From assembly GCA_021782295.1 (NCBI GenBank), contig JAJXVC010000087.1:1-7583 (forward strand): a stretch of DNA of 7,583 bases, read 5' to 3'. The notes under the pieces are model-generated. The model was not told where the DNA came from. It did not search any database and saw nothing but the letters and a program-made list of their open reading frames with translations. A program made the position numbers and the translations under genes. Each line of letters opens with the position of its first letter. Position 1 is the stretch's first letter. The DNA is from a bacterium. GTDB taxonomy: Bacteria; Eremiobacterota; Eremiobacteria; Baltobacterales; Baltobacteraceae. Shown in pieces: positions 1-5,722 of the stretch.

Positions 1-2
1 TC

Positions 3-86
3 GCGCAATCGAACGCGCGCTCGGAGATGCTCCGGGTCGATGCTTTGCTCCAGCAGCAACTTCCGCCGGGGGCCGTCATTGCGTGA
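3..86 (+). CDS. C-terminal tail of an unidentified upstream gene (partial)
   Basis: An open frame runs from the left edge to a TGA at 84-86 and gives 27 residues ending in LPPGAVIA. About three quarters of its codons end in G or C, like the genes downstream; the other open frame on this strand (stop at 89-91) has much lower third-position GC. The frame ends just where purL begins, as expected for the preceding gene of an operon. The tail is Leu/Gln-rich and probably helical. I do not recognise the family. The operon position suggests another purine gene such as purB, purC or purF, but the tail shows no hallmark of any of them. It does not look like a PurS C-terminus. Confidence 0.45.
   Translation, partial: AQSNARSEMLRVDALLQQQLPPGAVIA
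68..72 (+). promoter_or_regulatory. Possible weak ribosome binding site deciding the purL start
   Basis: Five consecutive G residues lie 6 bases before TTG 79. They could pair with the anti-Shine-Dalgarno sequence with one G-U pair. The rival start, ATG 40, has only a GGAG 13 bases upstream, which is too far for good initiation. This favours TTG 79, but the site is not a classical AGGAGG. Confidence 0.35.
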
Positions 87-2385
87 TCTAAAGGTCGCAG
101 AACTCGACGATGAGGCGTTGCGCGAGCAAGCCGATGCGTTGGGATTGGCATTGCGAGTCGACGAACTGCGGAGTATCGCGCAGCGGCTGGAGCGCGCACC
201 GAGTTTTGTGGAGCTTTATGCTTTCGATGCGCAGTGGAGCGAGCATTGTTCCTATAAGTCGAGCCGGGCGCTGCTCGGGCGACTGCCGACTGCCGGACCC
301 GATGTCGTGCTCGGCCCGGCCGAGGACGCGGGCATTCTGCACCTCGGCGAACACGAAGGCGAGCGTTATGGAATCGTCATCGCTCATGAGTCGCACAATC
401 ATCCCTCGCAAGTGGTGCCGTTCGAAGGCGCCGCAACCGGCATCGGCGGCATCGTTCGCGATGTTCTCTGCATGGGCGCCGAAGTGGTCGCCGTCGCCGA
501 TCCGCTGCGCTTCGGGAGCGTCGATTCGGGGCGCGAACATCAGCGCGCCGTAGCGCGCGGCGTCGTCGACGGAATCGCCGCATACGGTAACGCGATCGGT
601 GTTCCCAATCTCGCCGGCGATTGTTACTTCGACGGCGATTTCGATGACAACGTCTTGGTGAACGTCGTTGCGCTGGGCCTCGTAAAAGAGTCGGAGGTTA
701 TCCACTCACGGGTTCCCCGTCATGGTGAGAATTTCGTGTTGCTGCTGGTGGGGAAGGCAACCGATGCCAGCGGTTTCGGCGGAGCCTCGTTTTCATCGGT
801 TGCGCTCGATGCGCAGGAGGCGCAGAGCAACAAAGGCGCCGTGCAAGTTCCCGATCCGTTTCTGAAAAACGTGATCATGCGGGCGAGCTATCGCGTCTTT
901 TCGCTGCTTCGCGAGCGAGGGATCGAGGCCGGCTTCAAGGATCTCGGTGCAGGCGGCATCATGGGCTGTTCGGCAGAGCTCTGCAGTGCCGGCGGTTTCG
1001 GCGCCGAGGTCGATCTCGATAGCGTGAACGTCGCGCTCGATCGGCTACTCCCCGAAGTGATCGCCGTCGGTGAGACGCAGGAGCGACTCCTGTGGGCGCT
1101 TCCCGAAGAGATCGTCGACGAGGTCGAGCGCATTTACAACGAGGAGTTCTCGCTTCCGCAGGTCGCACAGAATGCGCGTGCGGTGCGTATCGGTCGCGCG
1201 ACGGCGGCGCAACGCTACCAACTTCGCCATCTCGGCGAGATCGTGATGGACGTACCGATCGATTTTCTCACCGGGAGCGTTCGCGACACGTTGCCCGTCG
1301 AGGCACCGACGCCGCCGCCGATGCGCCGCGAGCAGGATCTTCACTGCAAGCGTTCGCTCGACGATCTCTTTCACCAGATTCTCGCCCATCGTGACGTTTG
1401 CTCGCGAGCGCCGCTCTACCGCCACTACGACGCGGTCGTTCGCGGACGGACGGTTATTCCGCGCGGCGAGGCCGATGCCGGCGTCATGGCGCCGATCCGC
1501 GGATCGCGGCTTGCGTTTGCTTTGAGTGTCGACGGAAATCCGCGGATCGGTCGTCTCGATCCGCAACGCGCCGCCGAACATGCCGTATACGAATCGATTC
1601 GAAACGTCGTGGCGGTCGGTGCCGAACCGATCGGCTTAACGGATTGCTTGAACTACGGGAGTCCGCGCGATGCGCGGCAGTACGGCGAACTCGTCGCCGG
1701 GGTCGACGGCCTTGCACGGGCCGCGCGTGACTTCGGGCTTGCGTATGTATCGGGAAACGTCAGTCTCTATAACGGCGCGCCGAACGGCCATGCGATTCCG
1801 GCCTCGCCGATCGTTGCATGTCTCGGACGATTGACCGACCTGTCGCACTGCGTCACGCTGCCGCTCAAAGAGATCGGCTCGCATCTCTATCTCGTCGGTG
1901 AGACCCAACGTGCGCTCGGCGGAAGCGTTCTCGCCTCGATTCTCGCACTCGCCGACGAAGCGGTGCCGGAGATCGATATCGAACGCATCGTTGCCGAACA
2001 TCGTTTTGTGCTCGCTGCGGCGAGCAACGGGCTGCTGCGGAGTGCCCACGATATCTCCGACGGCGGTCTCTTCGTCACGCTTGCCGAGATGAGTTTCGGT
2101 GCTCTGGCGGATCGCCGCGCGCCGATCGGCATCGATCTCGACGGCTACGCCGGATGGTCGGCGGCCGGACGATTCGAGTCGGCTTTCGGCGAATCGGGCG
2201 GCATCGTGGTCGAAGTCGCAGATCGCGATGTCGAACGCTTCGAAGAGCTTGCCGGAGCATTGGAGAGCGTGCGCGAGATCGGAACGACGATTGCGGAGCC
2301 GTTGCTCGCGTTCGAAGATGAAGCGTGGGAGATCGCGGATCTGCACCGGAGCTGGTCGCGGCCGCTGGAGGAGCTCTTTCCATGA
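79..2385 (+). CDS. purL: Phosphoribosylformylglycinamidine synthase subunit PurL (small form)
   Basis: PurL is the synthetase subunit of cytosolic FGAM synthetase: FGAR + ATP + ammonia (from Gln via PurQ) to FGAM, step four of IMP synthesis. With TTG 79 as start it is 768 residues, the size of the small PurL of Bacillus and Thermotoga. That form lacks the fused PurS-like and glutaminase domains and needs separate PurS and PurQ. Visible family motifs are SEHCSYK (residues 54-60), HESHNHPS (103-110, with the catalytic-region histidines), GAATGIGGIVRD (117-128), SGNVSLYN (around 558-565) and HDISDGG (657-663) in the second half of the tandem AIRS-like repeat. ATG 40 is an alternative start adding 13 residues (LCSSSNFRRGPS-like, low complexity). 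It would overlap the upstream gene by 47 bases instead of 8, so I prefer TTG 79. The stop TGA at 2383-2385 overlaps the purQ ATG. Confidence 0.96.
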   Translation: MRDLKVAELDDEALREQADALGLALRVDELRSIAQRLERAPSFVELYAFDAQWSEHCSYKSSRALLGRLPTAGPDVVLGPAEDAGILHLGEHEGERYGIVIAHESHNHPSQVVPFEGAATGIGGIVRDVLCMGAEVVAVADPLRFGSVDSGREHQRAVARGVVDGIAAYGNAIGVPNLAGDCYFDGDFDDNVLVNVVALGLVKESEVIHSRVPRHGENFVLLLVGKATDASGFGGASFSSVALDAQEAQSNKGAVQVPDPFLKNVIMRASYRVFSLLRERGIEAGFKDLGAGGIMGCSAELCSAGGFGAEVDLDSVNVALDRLLPEVIAVGETQERLLWALPEEIVDEVERIYNEEFSLPQVAQNARAVRIGRATAAQRYQLRHLGEIVMDVPIDFLTGSVRDTLPVEAPTPPPMRREQDLHCKRSLDDLFHQILAHRDVCSRAPLYRHYDAVVRGRTVIPRGEADAGVMAPIRGSRLAFALSVDGNPRIGRLDPQRAAEHAVYESIRNVVAVGAEPIGLTDCLNYGSPRDARQYGELVAGVDGLARAARDFGLAYVSGNVSLYNGAPNGHAIPASPIVACLGRLTDLSHCVTLPLKEIGSHLYLVGETQRALGGSVLASILALADEAVPEIDIERIVAEHRFVLAAASNGLLRSAHDISDGGLFVTLAEMSFGALADRRAPIGIDLDGYAGWSAAGRFESAFGESGGIVVEVADRDVERFEELAGALESVREIGTTIAEPLLAFEDEAWEIADLHRSWSRPLEELFP
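2367..2373 (+). promoter_or_regulatory. Strong purQ ribosome binding site inside the purL 3' end
   Basis: GGAGGAG sits 8 bases before ATG 2382, the best Shine-Dalgarno match in the window. It fixes the purQ start at 2382 rather than at the in-frame upstream ATG 2325, which would add 19 residues unlike PurQ. Confidence 0.75.
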
Positions 2386-3149
2386 AGGCGCGCGTCGCCG
2401 TTCTCGTTTTCCCGGGCACGAACTCCGAAGAGGAGACGCGCGATCTTCTCGTCGATTGCGGCGCCGATGCGCGCATCGTCCATTGGAGCGAGGCAGCGAG
2501 CCTCGTCTATTACGACGCGTTTGTGCTTCCGGGAGGCTTCGCCTATGAAGATCGCATTCGCGCCGGAGCGATCGCGGCGCACGATGCGATGCTCGACGCC
2601 GTGATCGAGGGCGCGCAGGCCGGGAAGTACGTCATGGGCATCTGCAACGGCGCGCAAATTTTATTAGAGGCCGGCCTTGCACCCGGCACGGGGGAGATCC
2701 GTCGACCGACCGCCGCGTTCACGCATAACGCGCAGGGGCATTTTATCTGCGAACGCGTGCTCTTGCGCCGTACCGTTCCCGCGACGCGCTGCGCGATCGC
2801 CGCTGCACTGCCGGAGAATCTGTTGATTCCGGCCTGGGCGGCGCACGCCCAGGGGCGACTCGCGGCTGCGCCCGCTCACCTCGACGAACTCGATCGCGAT
2901 GGCTATATCGTCTTTCGTTACGCCGATGCCGCCGGCGCGACCGATGCGCACCTCGCTCCGCAAGGCTCGGCGCACGGCGCCGCGGCGTTGACGAATCGCG
3001 AGGGAAATGTCTTGGCGATCATGCCACATCCCGAGCGCGATGCCTGGAACTTTAACCATCTCGATCGCCGCGAGGGCTCCGATCCGCTCGCACCTTCGGG
3101 TGGAAGCGTACTTTTCAAGAGTTTCGTTACCGCGTTGGAGCGCCTGTAG
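2382..3149 (+). CDS. purQ: Phosphoribosylformylglycinamidine synthase glutaminase subunit PurQ
   Basis: PurQ is the class I glutamine amidotransferase that hydrolyses glutamine and channels ammonia to PurL. The 255-residue protein has the family start with VLVFPGTNSEEET (residues 8-19), GGFAYEDRIRAGAI (51-64), the nucleophile elbow with Cys88 in GICNGAQ, and the triad residues His216 and Glu218 in MPHPER. The QGS and GNVLAIMPHPER context near the C-terminus is typical of PurQ. Its ATG overlaps the purL stop as ATGA, which implies translational coupling and suits subunits of one complex. The start at 2382 is supported by a strong GGAGGAG and by the normal PurQ N-terminus (MKARVAVLVFPGTN). At about 255 residues it is somewhat longer than the roughly 225-residue Bacillus form; the extra length lies in the middle region. 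Confidence 0.97.
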   Translation: MKARVAVLVFPGTNSEEETRDLLVDCGADARIVHWSEAASLVYYDAFVLPGGFAYEDRIRAGAIAAHDAMLDAVIEGAQAGKYVMGICNGAQILLEAGLAPGTGEIRRPTAAFTHNAQGHFICERVLLRRTVPATRCAIAAALPENLLIPAWAAHAQGRLAAAPAHLDELDRDGYIVFRYADAAGATDAHLAPQGSAHGAAALTNREGNVLAIMPHPERDAWNFNHLDRREGSDPLAPSGGSVLFKSFVTALERL

Positions 3150-3151
3150 AG

Positions 3152-3553
3152 ATGGAACGCGTTTTTGCCGTCGAGTTGAAAATTCCCGATAACGAGGCCT
3201 TCACGGCGATGCGCGCACTTCAACGTTTAGGAGTGGCGGTCGCGCGCGTGCAGCGTGCTGATATTCTGCTCTTCACCGGAGATGAAGGTGAAGAACGGCT
3301 CGCCGCCTCGATCGAACGTGACGAACGTCTCTTCAACCCCAATAAACATCGTCTCGAACATGTGCCCAGTGCTCATCCGCGCGAGGGCGAGGTGTGGATC
3401 GAGGCGATCGATGCCCCCCGCTCGCTGCCGATGCGTCGCCTTGTGGGCTGGCGTCTCTACGATAACGCCGGAAAGCCGCTCGGCAACGACGATCTTGACG
3501 CCGCATGCGCGCGACTACTTTGTAACCCTGCCATCGAAAGGGCGATCCGATGA
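3152..3553 (+). CDS. PurS-like protein, double length; probable third FGAM synthetase subunit
   Basis: This 133-residue protein lies between purQ and purP, 2 bases after purQ and overlapping purP by ATGA. Its first half follows the PurS pattern: strand VFAVELK (4-10), helix with ALQRLGV (22-28), strand VARVQRADILLFTG (30-43), helix, then LFNPNKHRLEHV (60-71), comparable to the LLANPVIEDY tail of PurS. The second half starts with a strand-like VWIEAID (81-87) and ends in a helix plus LLCNPAIERAI (122-132), again like a PurS tail. Usual PurS is about 80-85 residues. PurS bridges PurL and PurQ in bacteria with small PurL, and no other PurS is visible here, so function by context is reasonable. 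Overall sequence similarity is weak; the gene is certain, the PurS assignment is inference. GGAG at 3137-3140, 11 bases upstream, may serve as its binding site. Confidence 0.72.
   Translation: MERVFAVELKIPDNEAFTAMRALQRLGVAVARVQRADILLFTGDEGEERLAASIERDERLFNPNKHRLEHVPSAHPREGEVWIEAIDAPRSLPMRRLVGWRLYDNAGKPLGNDDLDAACARLLCNPAIERAIR
3537..3542 (+). promoter_or_regulatory. Ribosome binding site candidate for purP
   Basis: AAAGGG lies 7 bases before ATG 3550, within the last codons of the PurS-like gene. It is a partial Shine-Dalgarno match, and the ATGA overlap at 3550-3553 suggests that purP is also translationally coupled to the gene before it. Confidence 0.45.
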
Positions 3554-4572
3554 ATCGGCACTACACCATCGCGACGTTGGGCTCGCACTCTGCGCTCCAG
3601 ATTCTCAAAGGGGCGCGCGATGAAGGTTTTCGGACGTTGGCGATCACCAACCCCCAGACCGAACGGCTCTATCGCTCGTTTCGCTTTGTCGACGAAGTCA
3701 TCGTCCTCCCGTCCTACTCGGCGTTTCCGACGCTCTTCGAAGAGTTACGCGCTCGCAAAGCGATTGTCGTCCCGCACGGCTCCTTCGTCGCCTATCTCTC
3801 CCCCGAAGAGCATAAGAAGATGACCGTTCCCTACTTTGGGAATAAGGCCGTGCTCGATTGGGAAGCGAGCCGCGAACTGCAACGCGACTGGTTGACGCGC
3901 GCGGGGCTGCGGTTGCCGCGCCAATTTAAGAGCGGTGCCGAGATCGACCGCCCGGTGATCGTCAAACTCTATGGCGCCGCCGGCGGCAAGGGCTACATGT
4001 TCATACGCGATGCCGCCGATTTCGAAGAGCGGGCCGGCTCGCTGAAAGCTCAATATACGATTCAAGAATATATCATCGGCGTACCGCTCTACATTCACTA
4101 TTTTTACTCTCCGCTCTCCGGCGAACTCGAAATCATGTCGATGGATCGTCGCTACGAGACCAACGTCGACTCGCTCGGCCGCATTCCGGCAGCGGCGCAG
4201 GAAGGCATGGATGTCGACCCCTCCTACGTCGTGGTCGGGAATTCGCCGGTGAGCCTGCGCGAATCGATGCTCGCCGAAGCATTGGAGATGGGCGATAACG
4301 TCGTTCGCGTGAGTAAGGAAATTTGCGGCCCGAAAGGGCTCTTCGGAGCGTTCTGCATCGAAACGATCATTACGCCGAATATGCATTTCTACATCATGGA
4401 GATCTCGGCGCGCATCGTTGCCGGCAGTAACCTTTTCATTGATGGATCGCCGTATTCGTATCTCAATTATTCAGAGCCGATGTCGACCGGTCGCCGTATC
4501 GCGCGCGAGATCAAAAACGCGCTGCTCGCCTCGAATCTCCAGGCCGTGCTCGACGATTCGAGCGTTCTGTAG
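3550..4572 (+). CDS. purP: Formate-dependent FAICAR synthetase PurP (archaeal-type)
   Basis: PurP is an ATP-grasp ligase: AICAR + formate + ATP to FAICAR + ADP + phosphate. It replaces the folate-dependent AICAR transformylase of PurH and was characterised in Methanocaldococcus jannaschii. The 340-residue protein has the family landmarks in order: TLGSHSALQILKGA (9-22), VVPHGSFVAY (73-82), FGN (96-98), the ATP-binding glycine loop IVKLYGAAGGKGYMF (137-151), QEYIIG (172-177), HYFYSPL (183-189), MDRRYETNVD (198-207), MEISARIVAGSN with the metal-binding Glu (283-294) and GRRIAREIKNAL (314-325). All active-site signatures I know for the family are kept, so it should be catalytically competent. 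It is slightly shorter than the M. jannaschii enzyme because the N-terminus is trimmed. It overlaps the PurS-like gene by ATGA and precedes a paralog by 3 bases. Base composition is like its neighbours, so any transfer is not recent. Confidence 0.95.
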   Translation: MNRHYTIATLGSHSALQILKGARDEGFRTLAITNPQTERLYRSFRFVDEVIVLPSYSAFPTLFEELRARKAIVVPHGSFVAYLSPEEHKKMTVPYFGNKAVLDWEASRELQRDWLTRAGLRLPRQFKSGAEIDRPVIVKLYGAAGGKGYMFIRDAADFEERAGSLKAQYTIQEYIIGVPLYIHYFYSPLSGELEIMSMDRRYETNVDSLGRIPAAAQEGMDVDPSYVVVGNSPVSLRESMLAEALEMGDNVVRVSKEICGPKGLFGAFCIETIITPNMHFYIMEISARIVAGSNLFIDGSPYSYLNYSEPMSTGRRIAREIKNALLASNLQAVLDDSSVL

Positions 4573-4575
4573 CCG

Positions 4576-5718
4576 ATGGCTGAATTTACCTCTGTCGAAG
4601 AGACGCTGCGCGGATACGATCTCGATGCGTTAACACTCTGTTCGATCGGAAGCCACTCGGCGCTCGAGGTCGCCGCAGGGGCGAAGTTGCGCGGGTTTCG
4701 GAACCTGGTGGTGACCGCGCGGGGGCGCGAGCGCACCTACACCGAGCATTTTCGGCGGCGCGATGGTGCGATTCCACGCGGTTGCGTCGACGACGTGATC
4801 GAACTCGAACGTTTTGCCGATCTCCTCGACGAACGGGTGCAGCGAGAGCTTTTGCAGCGGAACGTCGTCTTCTGCGCGAATCGTTCGTTTGAAGTCTATC
4901 TTCACCAACATTTCAGCTACGATGAAATCGAGCGGCGGATGCTCGTGCCGTTCTTTGGTAATCGCTTTCTCCTGCGGGCCGAGGAACGCGACGAGGCGGG
5001 GAACCAGTACGATCTGTTGGCAAGCGCAGGTATCCGTCATCCACGACAATTCGGTTCGCCCGAGGAGATCGATCGTCTCGTCATGGTGAAGGCACCGCAT
5101 GCACGCGTGCGTTTCGAGCGAGCGTTCTTTCTTTGTGCGAATCCGGCGCAATATCGCGAAGTCAGCGCGCGGTTGATCGCCGAAGGGATACTCGACGAAG
5201 CCGGACTCGCCGGAGCGATTATTGAAGAATTTGCGCTCGGACCATCGATCAACTTGAATTTCTTCTATTCACCGATGCTCGACGAGCTTGAGCTGATGGG
5301 GACCGATACGCGTCGGCAAACCAATCTCGAAGGCTTTCGTAACGTGCCGCCTTCGGTCTACGAACAATTGCGCGATGTACCGATGCGCCTGGAGGAAGCG
5401 GGACATATCGCCGCAACCCTGACGGAGTCGACGTTGGAGTCGGCATTCGAGATGGGCGAGCGCTTTGTCGCCGCCGCACGTCGTGCGCTTCCGCCGGGCG
5501 CAATCGGGCCGTTTGCATTGCAGTGCGCGATCGTCGCGGGCCCGCCGAAGGAGTTCGTCTGTTACGATGTCTCGCTGCGCATTCCGGGATCGCCTGGAAC
5601 GCGCTTCACGCCCTATTCGTCGTACCGTTGGGGGCGCGATATTTCAGTCGGCGAGCGCATCGCGATGGAATTGGCATTTGCGCGCGAGGCCGGACGTTTG
5701 GCAGAGGTGCTAACATAA
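4576..5718 (+). CDS. Second PurP-family ATP-grasp protein, diverged paralog
   Basis: This 380-residue protein clearly shares the PurP fold: IGSHSALEVAAGAK (24-37), VPFFGNR (124-130), EEF (217-219), NFFYSPM (228-234), GPFALQC (311-317) and SVGERIAMELA (357-367). Key signatures of the first copy are altered. The HGS loop is ANRSF (101-105). The glycine-rich ATP loop is replaced by APHARVRFERAFF (173-185), with no glycine. MDRRYETN has become TDTRRQTN (243-250). The metal-site MEISAR segment has become YDVSLR (330-335), followed by PGSPGTRFTPYS (337-348). From memory, archaea have a PurP-like clade with very similar TDTRRQTN and GSPGTRFTPYS segments, which points to a conserved subfamily rather than decay. 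Its reaction is unknown to me; a partner of PurP, an altered ligase or a regulator are possible. It starts 3 bases after purP with no clear Shine-Dalgarno, so coupling is likely. The reading frame is intact. Confidence 0.88.
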   Translation: MAEFTSVEETLRGYDLDALTLCSIGSHSALEVAAGAKLRGFRNLVVTARGRERTYTEHFRRRDGAIPRGCVDDVIELERFADLLDERVQRELLQRNVVFCANRSFEVYLHQHFSYDEIERRMLVPFFGNRFLLRAEERDEAGNQYDLLASAGIRHPRQFGSPEEIDRLVMVKAPHARVRFERAFFLCANPAQYREVSARLIAEGILDEAGLAGAIIEEFALGPSINLNFFYSPMLDELELMGTDTRRQTNLEGFRNVPPSVYEQLRDVPMRLEEAGHIAATLTESTLESAFEMGERFVAAARRALPPGAIGPFALQCAIVAGPPKEFVCYDVSLRIPGSPGTRFTPYSSYRWGRDISVGERIAMELAFAREAGRLAEVLT

Positions 5719-5722
5719 CGCT

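Noticed and set aside
2..91. Alternative reading of the left edge in frame 2, ending at TAA 89-91
   Set aside because: Third-position GC is only about half, against about three quarters in the chosen frame, and its stop would push further into purL.
1045..2346. Long minus-strand open frames opposite purL (178 and 236 codons), and similar ones at 3745-4386 and 6503-7012
   Set aside because: They lie wholly antisense to well-supported purine genes, their products are rich in Arg, Asp and Ala with no recognisable motif, and such mirror frames are common in GC-rich coding DNA.
2325..2381. Upstream in-frame start for purQ at ATG 2325
   Set aside because: It would add 19 residues with no PurQ resemblance, while ATG 2382 has a strong Shine-Dalgarno and the usual family N-terminus.
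3414..3419. Run of six C in the PurS-like gene as a possible frameshift site creating the long C-terminus
   Set aside because: The frame after the run keeps the normal codon pattern, ends in a PurS-like LLCNPAIERAI tail and makes a perfect ATGA overlap with purP.
3255..3623. Plus-strand open frame overlapping the PurS-like gene and purP
   Set aside because: The product is Arg/Ser-rich without motifs, and both genes it overlaps have better support from junction pattern and homology.
4576..5718. Reading the second PurP-family gene as a decaying pseudogene
   Set aside because: The 380-codon frame is intact, fold motifs are kept, and the altered sites form consistent replacement motifs rather than random loss.
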